Shown piece by piece: positions 1-7,233 of a stretch of DNA of 7,406 nt. The DNA comes from a bacterium (GTDB lineage: Bacteria > Verrucomicrobiota > Kiritimatiellia > UBA8416). Each line of letters opens with the position of its first letter. Position 1 is the stretch's first letter. The DNA is taken from assembly GCA_020048935.1 (NCBI GenBank), contig JAIFLS010000066.1, forward strand, positions 1-7,406. The letters are read 5' to 3'. The notes under the pieces are model-generated. The model had not been told where the DNA came from and did no database searches. It saw only the letters and a list, made by a program, of their open reading frames with translations. The translations under genes and the position numbers were made by a program.

Positions 1-1061
1 CAGGTTACGAATTCGGCCCGCGGCTTACAGTAGTAGACAACCCGGCTGCCACGCAGGTAGTCGCCGACTCGCGGTTCGTTATTGAATGGCGCGACGGACA
101 GCTTACGAAGCTTGTCCCATTTTGACAGATAATCCGGCCAGATGGCATCCACGCGTTCGCAGCAGCCATAGGAGAGGAGCCCGACACGATCAACCAGGCG
201 CTGCTGGTAAGGAAAGACAAACTCACCGAAGCAGTCAGCCGACACTGCCGTGGACTCCTGCGACTCCAGAAAGCCCCAGCACTGGGTCGTGCGCGTCACG
301 TTTTCCGACGGCAGTTCATCGGTAAACGCGAAGGATTCCTGAGCCAGCGGGCTCAATCCAGTGGTCGGCAACAGCAACTGCTCCGCCTCGAGAAAATCAT
401 AATATTGTTCATATATACGAGTACCCATCTCCATCACCGCATGAACGGCCTCCGGGCAATCGTACATCGCCATGTAATACGCCTCCATCCCCATCAGATG
501 GACGAGCGGATTGGTCAGTGAGCCCGGCAACGCACCCATGACCATGCGAACCGGCAGGATATCCCCGAAGAGATCCTCCAGCAAGGCCCGTTGTCTGGCA
601 GTACCCTCACGGTCAACATTGAACGAGCCGCCACGGAACTTTTCCAGTTCAGCGGCTAGATCGGTTATGACAGGATCAATATGGAACCCCTGCGCGTTGC
701 CCCCCTCGGCACGCGTGATGTGGGGCGAAATCCCGAATGGACGGACAGATGTGCGCCAGCCGATATCAAAGGTCGGCGAGATCGGTGTGTCATCATCGAA
801 CAATTCACGCCCGACCAACGTCCTGAGCAGGGTTGCCTCGATCCGCCGCGCCGCATCCCCCTCGCATTGCAGACGGGGCGTAACCACCTCATGATTAAAG
901 TTGGAAAACAGCAACCGTATGGGAGGAGACTCACGCCGTCCCTCAGCCTGCGCTATCCACTTTGCCAGAATCATTTCATTCTTTGGTGCCTCGGCATACT
1001 CACGCTGTAGACTAGCCCGCTGCCTCAAAATATCGCGATCACGTTGTGCAATAATGTCCAT
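1..1061 (-). CDS. UroD-superfamily protein, divergent CC-type (C-terminus cut off)
   Basis: Open reading frame from the ATG at 1061 to the window edge, 353 codons without a stop; it starts MDIIAQRDRDILRQRASLQ. A strong Shine-Dalgarno AAGGAAGG sits 7 nt upstream, and no other in-frame ATG is near. I read it as a distant relative of uroporphyrinogen decarboxylase and corrinoid methyltransferases: an all alpha/beta barrel-like pattern, a GSLTNPLVHLMGMEAYYMAMYD segment split as helix and loop around residues 175-200, and a late YGCCE motif (Y298, C300, C301, E302) followed by LRKLSVAPF. In MtaA-type enzymes the zinc site is His-x-Cys-Gly at about this place; here it is replaced by a Cys-Cys-Glu. 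C345 near the edge (YYCKP) could be a further thiolate ligand. It is not a plausible haem-pathway HemE. It lies 30 nt after the sulfatase stop and is the last visible gene of the operon. Function unknown; methyl transfer is an inference from the superfamily. Confidence 0.72.
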   Translation of the reverse strand, partial: MDIIAQRDRDILRQRASLQREYAEAPKNEMILAKWIAQAEGRRESPPIRLLFSNFNHEVVTPRLQCEGDAARRIEATLLRTLVGRELFDDDTPISPTFDIGWRTSVRPFGISPHITRAEGGNAQGFHIDPVITDLAAELEKFRGGSFNVDREGTARQRALLEDLFGDILPVRMVMGALPGSLTNPLVHLMGMEAYYMAMYDCPEAVHAVMEMGTRIYEQYYDFLEAEQLLLPTTGLSPLAQESFAFTDELPSENVTRTTQCWGFLESQESTAVSADCFGEFVFPYQQRLVDRVGLLSYGCCERVDAIWPDYLSKWDKLRKLSVAPFNNEPRVGDYLRGSRVVYYCKPRAEFVT

Positions 1062-1068
1062 ATGTATA

Positions 1069-1077
1069 CCTTCCTTT
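1069..1077 (-). promoter_or_regulatory. Ribosome binding site of the CC-type UroD-like gene
   Basis: AAAGGAAGG on the minus strand, 7 nt before the ATG at 1061. It is the best Shine-Dalgarno match in the window and fixes the start of the left-edge gene. It lies in the 30-nt gap after the sulfatase stop codon, so this last gene can be initiated independently of the upstream one. Confidence 0.75.
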
Positions 1078-1091
1078 GCTATAGTTCCCCA

Positions 1092-2390
1092 TCATAGTCG
1101 AACATCATGATCCCACTTCGACAGCATCGCAAGCATTTCCTGACGAAGTCCGCTAACCGCCGAATCCTCTGCCCGGTTATTTAATTCAAAGGGGTCTTCA
1201 TCCAGGTTCGTCATCAGCGTTGGTGCCAGTCCGTCATCCTGCCTCTCTGCCGCCAGTTTCCAGCCATCCCTGACGATCATGCACCAATCGCCCCGCTCGG
1301 AGAAAATCGCGTCCTGAGTCATGGCTCGTTCACCGCGCAGGAAGGTGGCCATGCTGACACCATCCACGCTTTCAACCGGGTTAAGCCCTGCCAATTCAAG
1401 GCAGGTCGGCATCATATCGATGCCTGACACAAGCTCATCGCTGATTCGCCCGCCGGCAAGCCCTGGCACATGCATGATCAGGGGGATACCGGCGGATTCC
1501 TCATGCGGCAGACACTTGTTCTTGAGACCGTGACTGCCTTGCATATCGCCATGATCCGAGGTGAATACGACAATCGTGTTGTCAGCCACACCCAGCCGCT
1601 CCAGCGTCGCCAGCAGGCGCCCGACATTCGCATCGATCTGCGTACACATGGCATTGTAAAGGCGGATGTACTCATCCAGATTGTTGCCGTACCGCTGGAA
1701 GTCCGGATCACTCTCCACCGGACGCGGACTCCGCGGCGAGACCGTCGGCGTGAATGGATTTATATCCTGGCAATTCGGACGGCGAATGATCTTCCGGCCT
1801 TTGTAGAGCGCCTCGTACTCCGGCGCAGGCTGTTCCGGATAATGCGGTGCCTGATACGACATCATCAGCATAAAGGGTTTGTCCTTGCCCGCCAGTAGTT
1901 CCAGTTCCGAGATGGCAATATCAGTCGTCACATCAGTACGGTGATAATCGTACCGGTGCTCCCTGTCCTGCTCATCGTAGAAGCAGACATCCTTATAGAA
2001 ACCGTTATAGCACTGATACCCCTTGAAACGCTGGAAGCCCCCGCGTAATCCGACGGGAATCGGGCAATTCCCATTGCCTCCGAGATGCCACTTCCCGACC
2101 CAGGAGGTCTGATAGCCGGCAGCATTAAACGCATCGGCAAAAGTCGTCGTACCTTCTGGCAGCGGATCGCCGTTGTCCCGGACCCTGCAACGGCTTGTAT
2201 ACTGCCCGGTCATCAGAGAGCCGCGGAACGGCCCGCAGACCGGGTCGTTGGAATAACAGCGACGGAACAGCACCCCGCGTTTGGCCAACCGATCCAAGTT
2301 CGGCGTCTCGACATTCGGATTATCCATGCAGCCCAGCGCATACCGATTCTGCTGATCGGTGAACATGAATAATATATTCGGTTGTGACAT
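1092..2390 (-). CDS. Formylglycine-dependent sulfatase, type I, CGPFR motif
   Basis: Complete 432-residue arylsulfatase-family (alkaline phosphatase superfamily) enzyme, hydrolysing a sulfate ester. N-terminal PNILFMFTDQQ supplies the metal ligands D12 and Q13. C52-G-P54-F-R56 fits the C-x-P-x-R signature in which the Cys is converted to formylglycine. GKWH (K100, H102), APH (H183), TSDHGD (D279, H280) and K292 complete the usual active-site set. The C-terminal part has the normal LDEDPFELNN strand and a final helix. The start at 2390 has AAGGA 10 nt upstream, rather far but acceptable, and the protein begins directly at the first core strand. There is no signal peptide, unlike most exported sulfatases. 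It follows the GH-D-like gene by 21 nt. The histidine-rich stretch normally after the Cys motif (as in PHRHG) is replaced by TSRCRVRDNG, suggesting a distinct subfamily. The sulfated substrate cannot be read from sequence. No maturation enzyme is visible in the window. Confidence 0.95.
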   Translation of the reverse strand: MSQPNILFMFTDQQNRYALGCMDNPNVETPNLDRLAKRGVLFRRCYSNDPVCGPFRGSLMTGQYTSRCRVRDNGDPLPEGTTTFADAFNAAGYQTSWVGKWHLGGNGNCPIPVGLRGGFQRFKGYQCYNGFYKDVCFYDEQDREHRYDYHRTDVTTDIAISELELLAGKDKPFMLMMSYQAPHYPEQPAPEYEALYKGRKIIRRPNCQDINPFTPTVSPRSPRPVESDPDFQRYGNNLDEYIRLYNAMCTQIDANVGRLLATLERLGVADNTIVVFTSDHGDMQGSHGLKNKCLPHEESAGIPLIMHVPGLAGGRISDELVSGIDMMPTCLELAGLNPVESVDGVSMATFLRGERAMTQDAIFSERGDWCMIVRDGWKLAAERQDDGLAPTLMTNLDEDPFELNNRAEDSAVSGLRQEMLAMLSKWDHDVRL

Positions 2391-2411
2391 TAGTGCGCGG
2401 TCCTTGCCTAT

Positions 2412-4808
2412 TTAGACTCCGAACATCAGATCAAATGGCATCCGCGCGTTTACATCGGATGTGAACACGAGGTCAACCAGACCTCGAGATCCCGTCCGTT
2501 TGCGAATTACGGCACCTTCGCAACTCTGCGGTTCCCAACCATTGCAGGCAACGGTCATCACGAAATCCTCACCGCCCACAACATCCACATTGCCGATCAG
2601 TGTCCCCGCTTTTGGTGACCATTTGACTCCATGACATTCCAGCATGCCTTGCATGATATGCCGGTTTGTGGAAATCACCTGCGGATGATCCTCGACCTTG
2701 CGCAGCGAAATCATGGAGGCCTCGCCACCTCGCAGTTTCATCGACAAGCGATCCGTCCCTTTCAGCACGCCCAGATAGGCCTGGCTCCAGAAATCAAAGG
2801 CGTGATAACGCGAATCCGGCTCAGCGCCCAATGAGCCTGTCGCCGCCTGGTCGCCGGACAACGGCGCTGCAACCAGTCTGGCTGTTTTCATGTTGTTGAT
2901 CAGCATGACCTGAAGACAGGACGCCGTAACCTTGTAGACATAGACTGATGGATGTGCGCCCCCGGTCAGCATGTCAACGGGACGGGGCGACTGGGTACCG
3001 CCCAGCATCGGGAACAACCGGGTGACATCATAGAACATCTCGTCGGTCATGCTGCCGATGGAAGTCCCGATCTCAAGCCGCCCGGACAAGAATCCCATGA
3101 TCGTCAGGAAGGTACGTCGCTTGTAGGCCTCGATCGGCTTGCCATCCATATAGAAAGACTTGCCGTCGGGATAGTATAGAAAAACGCGGCGTGACTTGTA
3201 CCAGCGCAGCCCCATTCTGGAGGCCATTTCGGGTTCGAAGTGACTGGCATCCCCCCAGACTCGCTGGATATCGACAATGCCTGCGGTTGCGTCAAGCCGC
3301 GGGGCATCCTCATGCGTAGTCCCGCCCAGGTTGCGCTCGTGGATAAATGCTTCTTTGCCGAGCCCCTCGCGGCACAGCCGGAACATTTCACGGTAGGCAG
3401 ATGTCGTCGTGAATCGCGTATCCGCAAACCCGCCATACCTAGCCCACGCCGTCTCAGGATAATCGAACTTGATCCCCTTCATCCCTGCCTTGCGCAACCG
3501 CTGCCACACGGCCAGGCAGTGAGCCCGGAACCGGGGATGGGTATAGTCATAACGGACAAACGGCCGGTGATGCGCATGCGGATAATGCAGCCGGCTGATA
3601 TCCTTGTTCAGCATCCAGTCCGGATGCGCGACCGCGAAATCATTCGACGGCATGCTGCTTTGGAAATAGGTAAACGGGATTCCCCCGAGATCTGCGACCG
3701 CCTTGCAGAATTTCTCGAATGTCTCATAGGGTTTCCGGAGCGAGCCGACCCCCTCTCCTCTGGCCTGTCCATCACCAGGGCCGTAAGCAGACCAATGCGC
3801 ATCATCCCACCAGCCCTGCTGGGTGTCACCGAAGTTATTATAGCAGTAGGTATCGGGCTCCAGACGCACCGCCAGCGGCGTGTACTTCATCAATCCGCGA
3901 TCCCGTGCCAGCGCCGTCTGTTCCACCAAGCCTGGTGAGTTGTTGATCGGCTTGCCTTCCCCAAGATTCTGCGTTGAAACCATCCAGCCGCATAGCGTCG
4001 GGAAGTCGTAGACATTCGGATTTGCATTATTGGCGTCCCGCAAGGCCTGTCCGTAGGCATCAAGTGCGTCGAACGGATCGCGGGTTACAAAATCGAGATA
4101 GGCGGTATCCGGCGAAAAATACGTCTCGCCCGCCTGCACGATGCGGCCTTGCGGATCCGTGAAGGAAAGAATCATATTGCGGAAGCCCTCGTTGCGGACG
4201 CGCTTTCCGGCCCCCCGTTCGCCATCACGCCATTCCACGGTCCGCCCGAATTCGCCGTAGGCAAGACCGCCTGCCACCATGGTTCGTCTCGAACCACGGT
4301 TCAGATAGGTCAGCATCGCTCCATTATCCGCCTCGATCTGCCACCCTTTCTCAACCATGTTCGGTTCGGCGCCGGCACCGCTGCGAAGCACGCGCGGCTG
4401 ACGGACGCTCTGGCCGGAAAAGAGTTCACCCCCGTACACGACATCGACCTTGGAGATCCGAATCGGATAGCCAAAGCGGTTCCAGATGCCCCAGCCGATC
4501 TCGACGAAGGGCCGTTTGTTGTACAGGCGGATCTTCAGGATGCGGGTAGGATCATACCCCTCCTTGGGCGCGAATGTAATCTCCAGTTCCGTGCCTTTGC
4601 CGAAGACAGACTGGCAGCCCTGCTTCCTACAGGTAATGACCGTCTCAGGCTCGCGCCAATTCTGACCGGGGAATTTGTCTACACGGAACTGGGCATCGCG
4701 GAAGGCCCAGGCATCTGCAATCCGGTCTCTGGCGGACCACCTTCCCGTCTTGCGGTCAAACGTGATTTCACAAAACCGGTTATGCAATATTATTTGATCA
4801 GCAGCCAT
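2412..4808 (-). CDS. Putative clan GH-D glycoside hydrolase (GH36-like alpha-galactosidase fold)
   Basis: Complete 798-residue protein. Approximate layout: N-terminal beta-sandwich 1-280 (HNRFCEITFDRKTG, typical of a sugar-binding supersandwich), a (beta/alpha)8 barrel about 285-620, and a C-terminal beta domain 640-798. In the barrel, KGIKFDYPE carries K447-x-D449, matching the K-x-D nucleophile motif of GH27/GH36, and QRVWGDA carries R516 and D520, matching the Arg...Asp acid/base segment. The 71-residue separation fits GH36-type enzymes. WWDDAHW (D335, D336) near barrel strand 1 may bind sugar. Expected role: retaining cleavage of an alpha-galactoside or related alpha-linked sugar. Overall identity to textbook GH36 looks low, so an uncharacterised or new family is possible. 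No signal peptide or lipobox is visible. It starts 18 nt after the sulfatase stop with only a weak Shine-Dalgarno (GAAAG), so translation may depend on upstream ribosomes. Long plus-strand frames overlap it but are shadows. Confidence 0.8.
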   Translation of the reverse strand: MAADQIILHNRFCEITFDRKTGRWSARDRIADAWAFRDAQFRVDKFPGQNWREPETVITCRKQGCQSVFGKGTELEITFAPKEGYDPTRILKIRLYNKRPFVEIGWGIWNRFGYPIRISKVDVVYGGELFSGQSVRQPRVLRSGAGAEPNMVEKGWQIEADNGAMLTYLNRGSRRTMVAGGLAYGEFGRTVEWRDGERGAGKRVRNEGFRNMILSFTDPQGRIVQAGETYFSPDTAYLDFVTRDPFDALDAYGQALRDANNANPNVYDFPTLCGWMVSTQNLGEGKPINNSPGLVEQTALARDRGLMKYTPLAVRLEPDTYCYNNFGDTQQGWWDDAHWSAYGPGDGQARGEGVGSLRKPYETFEKFCKAVADLGGIPFTYFQSSMPSNDFAVAHPDWMLNKDISRLHYPHAHHRPFVRYDYTHPRFRAHCLAVWQRLRKAGMKGIKFDYPETAWARYGGFADTRFTTTSAYREMFRLCREGLGKEAFIHERNLGGTTHEDAPRLDATAGIVDIQRVWGDASHFEPEMASRMGLRWYKSRRVFLYYPDGKSFYMDGKPIEAYKRRTFLTIMGFLSGRLEIGTSIGSMTDEMFYDVTRLFPMLGGTQSPRPVDMLTGGAHPSVYVYKVTASCLQVMLINNMKTARLVAAPLSGDQAATGSLGAEPDSRYHAFDFWSQAYLGVLKGTDRLSMKLRGGEASMISLRKVEDHPQVISTNRHIMQGMLECHGVKWSPKAGTLIGNVDVVGGEDFVMTVACNGWEPQSCEGAVIRKRTGSRGLVDLVFTSDVNARMPFDLMFGV

Positions 4809-4826
4809 GATTTCGTTCTTTCGTTG

Positions 4827-6140
4827 CTATTTTAGTGAAACATCGTTGGGGTTATTGAGTCTCGCTCCGTCCGGCGGCGGCACTGCGCCGGACAACAAAG
4901 GGTCATTCGTCTCAAGCATCCAGCGCTCAAGCCGACCGCGCATTTCCTGCAAGACCATATTGCAGGCCGGATTTGAAGCCTGATTGCTGACTTCGTTCGG
5001 ATCGAAGCACAGGTCGAACAGGAACTCCGCCGCCACCGGCCGAGCCGGCCAGCCCTGAGCCAGCCATAACGTCTTGCTTTCTCCGGCGTCGCAATTGATG
5101 AGCACCGGGGTCTCCCGTCCGCCAAAACGCCGGATATACTTCCAGCGGTCGGTCCGCACCGCCCGCATCGGCTCGTAGGCGGCGTGATAGTTGACTTCAA
5201 AAAACAGTTCATCGTGAATCGCAGGTGCGTTCGCATTGACCAACGGAAGCAGCGATTTACCGCGCAGCCACGACGGATATGAGATTCCGATCAAGTCACA
5301 GACTGTCGGGAAGATGTCCAGATGACTGGTCATTGCATCCACCACCTTGCCACCTCGGAAAGCGGGCTTGCCCGCCGTAGCTTCAGCGTAGGCGGGTCCG
5401 CGCACGATGAGCATCACGCCGATCCCGTGATCGGTCAGGTTGCATTTCATATGCGGGAAGGGAATGCCGTGGTCCGTCGTGCAGATCACCAGTGTATTAT
5501 CCGCCTTGCCACTGCGGTCCAGGGCAGCAAGGACCTCACCGATCTTGCGGTCCAGGATACGCGCGGAGGCCTTATAGCGAGCCATGTCCGCACGTGTCTC
5601 CGGGGAATCCGGCAGAGGTGCCGGTGGCAGGCAGTAGCGGGAATCATCAGGCGAATCTTCCAGCGCGGGAAATTCGCGATGTGTTTCAACGAACCCAACC
5701 GCCAGGAAGAACGGAGTGTCAGGAGTGTTCTCCAGGAACCCGATCGCGTCCTTGGCCCCCTCATTACCCAGCCAGCGATCATAACCGATGATCTCCCACG
5801 GTTCCCGCCCGTCCGCTTTGGATTTGTGGGCAATATGCTGAACGCCTGCAAGTGCGGACACATAGCCATTCTTGCGCAGTGTATGCAACAGGTGCTGGCT
5901 GTAATCATTCAGCGAGAATCCGCGATGGGCCAGCCCCGTCATACCGTTCTCATGCGGGTAACAGCCGGTTAGCAGCGCGGCCCGGCTCGCACTGCAGGTC
6001 GGGTTCACGCAGAAGTTCTGGCGGAACAGAACCCCATCCTCCGCCAGTCGTTGCAGGGCCGGTGTCGGCACGGCATGACCATAGGGCTGGATGTAGCGTC
6101 CCGTGTCATGCGAATGGATATACAGAATATTCGGTTTCAC
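4827..6140 (-). CDS. Formylglycine-dependent sulfatase, SGSH-like (heparan N-sulfatase type), with in-frame repeat insertion
   Basis: Complete 437-residue sulfatase starting with GTG at 6140. The GTG overlaps the stop of the upstream UroD gene (GTGA), and AAGGCGG lies 5 nt before it. KPNILYIHSHDTGRY gives metal ligand D12. C49-S-A51-S-R53 is a C-x-A-x-R variant of the formylglycine motif, and PHENGM (H63) follows as in N-sulfoglucosamine sulfohydrolases. H102, H154, D223, H224 and K232 occupy the other active-site positions. The usual GK-x-H lysine is absent: the sequence is GVQH. The closest type I recognise is the SGSH-like group, which removes N-sulfate from glucosamine, but bacterial members may act on other sulfates. 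Residues 250-260 (AYAEATAGKPA) interrupt what is normally RGP-x-x-FRGGK and are encoded by a palindromic repeat. The C-terminal LFDLCFDPNEVSN strand and final helix are intact, so the enzyme is probably still functional. No signal peptide. Confidence 0.94.
   Translation of the reverse strand: MKPNILYIHSHDTGRYIQPYGHAVPTPALQRLAEDGVLFRQNFCVNPTCSASRAALLTGCYPHENGMTGLAHRGFSLNDYSQHLLHTLRKNGYVSALAGVQHIAHKSKADGREPWEIIGYDRWLGNEGAKDAIGFLENTPDTPFFLAVGFVETHREFPALEDSPDDSRYCLPPAPLPDSPETRADMARYKASARILDRKIGEVLAALDRSGKADNTLVICTTDHGIPFPHMKCNLTDHGIGVMLIVRGPAYAEATAGKPAFRGGKVVDAMTSHLDIFPTVCDLIGISYPSWLRGKSLLPLVNANAPAIHDELFFEVNYHAAYEPMRAVRTDRWKYIRRFGGRETPVLINCDAGESKTLWLAQGWPARPVAAEFLFDLCFDPNEVSNQASNPACNMVLQEMRGRLERWMLETNDPLLSGAVPPPDGARLNNPNDVSLK
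5361..5397. repeat. GC-rich palindromic element inserted in frame in a sulfatase gene
   Basis: Plus-strand bases 5362-5367 GCGGGC and 5370-5375 GCCCGC form a perfect 6-bp inverted repeat around TT. A second, overlapping pairing is CCCGCC (5371-5376) with GGCGGG (5391-5396), with GTAGCTTCAGCGTA between them. The two hairpins share the central arm, so they are mutually exclusive. Read on the minus strand the element encodes AYAEATAGKPA, which adds about 33 nt to the sulfatase at a loop between RGP and FRGGK. I recall near-identical DNA and peptide strings (AEATAGKP) scattered through PVC and other metagenome-derived genomes, which would make this a dispersed REP- or RPE-like element; that recollection was not checked. 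Only one copy is present in the window. Confidence 0.7.
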
Positions 6141-7222
6141 TTGAACCGCCTTGCCACATCCGCGACTAACTTGAACTTCTCCACCGTCACGCCGGGCGGG
6201 CAGGAGTCGGAATTGGCCAGTAAGAAGCCTCCCCCGTTGCCATCGGCGATCACGGTCTCGACATATGGCCCCAGCGCGGCCATGGACAAGTTCAGGAATT
6301 GCGTCGGTTCGATCCCGCCGATGATGCCCATGCGGTCACCTACCATTTTGCGTGCAGCCTTGATTGTCAGGTTGCCGGTCGGCGGTGGCGAAATACTCTC
6401 GATCGCGAAGACTCCATGATCACGCATCCGCTCCACCAGTGCCGCTACATGCCCGCAGGCATGCTGGATGTAATGCTTGCCTGCACCCGCCAGCAAGCGG
6501 CACCACTCGCCGATCTCGCTGCCGATGAACTCGTCATACTGCGTCGGCGAGTAATTCTGCGTGCTGGAGTCCTCCCATGTGATGAAGTAATCGTAGTCCG
6601 ACTCCAGCGCCATCTTCACCGCCTGGAGATCCTTCTCAACCATCAGCTGCCAAAGACTGCGGACGGTGTCGGGGAAATCCGCCTGCGCGTAGATCAATTC
6701 CTCGGTGCCCGCAAAGAACTCCACCAGATCCTGATAGGCGGACTTGCAGCGTGGCACGAGCTGACCAATGGAAAGACCCTCGCGACCGTTCCCCGCGAAA
6801 TGCGCATCAACCTGGTCACGGTTGGACTCATAGCGCGTATGCTCCTCGATCCACATGCGCGTCTTGTAATCCGCTTCGGTCTTGAGCGGATGTTCAACCA
6901 GGAAGTTCGTGCGACCGCTCTGGCTCTTGGCATACGCAAACCGAAAGGATCCGACCGGAGTACTGACCAGCGTGACCTCCCGGTCGCCCTCCGTGAAAGT
7001 CTTGCGCTCGATGGCTTCCGGCTGGATGGCCTTCACTGGACAGGGGGCACCGCGCCACAGGGGATCCGCCCCGATCATATGGTGAAACGCCAGTTGACCG
7101 GCCGCCTGGACCTCTGCCGGAAAGAACTCCCATACGTACGCCAGGAACGGGGAGAACGGCACACGATCCAACGGCTGCCCATGCAGGGCTGCCACAATAC
7201 GTTCTTTTGCATTCATCGGCAT
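6137..7222 (-). CDS. UroD-superfamily corrinoid/thiol methyltransferase-like protein
   Basis: Complete 361-residue member of the uroporphyrinogen decarboxylase family (the fold shared by HemE, MtaA, MtbA and CmuA). The N-terminus NAKERIVAALHGQPLDRVPF is the classic family opening. H254-A-C256-G followed by C341 (SDSCPPGV) matches the His-x-Cys...Cys zinc site of MtaA-type methyltransferases, which activates a thiol acceptor or handles methyl-corrinoid; HemE lacks this site. The role is therefore more likely methyl transfer than haem synthesis. The start at 7222 has AAGGGGG 4 nt upstream, overlapping the stop of the preceding sulfatase; Met3 at 7216, 10 nt away, is an alternative. The stop overlaps the GTG of the next sulfatase by 4 nt, implying coupled translation. 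No corrinoid protein or reductive activator is in the window, so the methyl donor and acceptor are unknown. Demethylation of a methylated sugar is a hypothesis drawn from context. Confidence 0.88.
   Translation of the reverse strand: MPMNAKERIVAALHGQPLDRVPFSPFLAYVWEFFPAEVQAAGQLAFHHMIGADPLWRGAPCPVKAIQPEAIERKTFTEGDREVTLVSTPVGSFRFAYAKSQSGRTNFLVEHPLKTEADYKTRMWIEEHTRYESNRDQVDAHFAGNGREGLSIGQLVPRCKSAYQDLVEFFAGTEELIYAQADFPDTVRSLWQLMVEKDLQAVKMALESDYDYFITWEDSSTQNYSPTQYDEFIGSEIGEWCRLLAGAGKHYIQHACGHVAALVERMRDHGVFAIESISPPPTGNLTIKAARKMVGDRMGIIGGIEPTQFLNLSMAALGPYVETVIADGNGGGFLLANSDSCPPGVTVEKFKLVADVARRFK
6138..6152 (-). promoter_or_regulatory. Ribosome binding site and GTG start within the upstream gene
   Basis: AAGGCGG at 6146-6152 lies inside the last codons of the UroD gene, 5 nt before the GTG at 6138-6140. 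The GTG shares bases with the TGA stop at 6137-6139. This fixes the sulfatase start at GTG rather than a later codon, since the protein then begins KPNILYIHS, the expected first core strand. The arrangement is typical of translational coupling. Confidence 0.7.
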
Positions 7223-7226
7223 GATT

Positions 7227-7233
7227 CCCCCTT
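7227..7233 (-). promoter_or_regulatory. Ribosome binding site of the MtaA-like UroD gene
   Basis: AAGGGGG on the minus strand, sharing two bases with the TAA stop (7232-7234) of the preceding sulfatase. Spacing is 4 nt to the ATG at 7222 and 10 nt to a second in-frame ATG at 7216. Either start is possible and they differ by two residues only. Confidence 0.6.

Noticed and set aside
665..934. Minus-strand 89-codon frame that could suggest a small separate gene or a frameshift in the UroD-like gene
   Set aside because: The frame from 1061 runs uninterrupted through this stretch and carries the conserved motifs, so no frameshift is needed.
1447..1463. CGCCCGCCGGCAAGCCC resembling the palindromic repeat
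   Set aside because: It encodes PGLAGGR, the expected loop of normal length in the sulfatase family. There is no extra insertion and only a partial match.
3240..3938. Plus-strand open frame of 232 codons opposite the GH-like gene
   Set aside because: It lies wholly antisense to a strongly supported protein with catalytic motifs. Its translation is rich in Arg, Pro and His with no recognisable motif, and it has no convincing ribosome binding site. It is a codon-bias shadow.
4809..4829. Amber stop between sulfatase and GH-like gene as a possible recoded codon giving a fusion
   Set aside because: Both neighbours have normal termini and the GH-like gene has its own ATG. The other in-frame junctions use TAA and TGA, and no stop codons interrupt conserved regions, so recoding is not indicated.
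4149..4835. Plus-strand open frame of 228 codons overlapping the 5' part of the GH-like gene
   Set aside because: Antisense shadow in the complementary frame of a GC-rich gene. No family resemblance was seen, and it crosses the intergenic gap only by chance.
5322..5972. Plus-strand open frame of 216 codons opposite the SGSH-like sulfatase
   Set aside because: Fully antisense to a conserved sulfatase whose motifs explain the region; the translation looks like a shadow.
6137..7222. Haem biosynthesis gene hemE
   Set aside because: The protein carries the His-x-Cys...Cys zinc site of methyltransferase-type members and sits in a sulfatase operon with no other haem genes.
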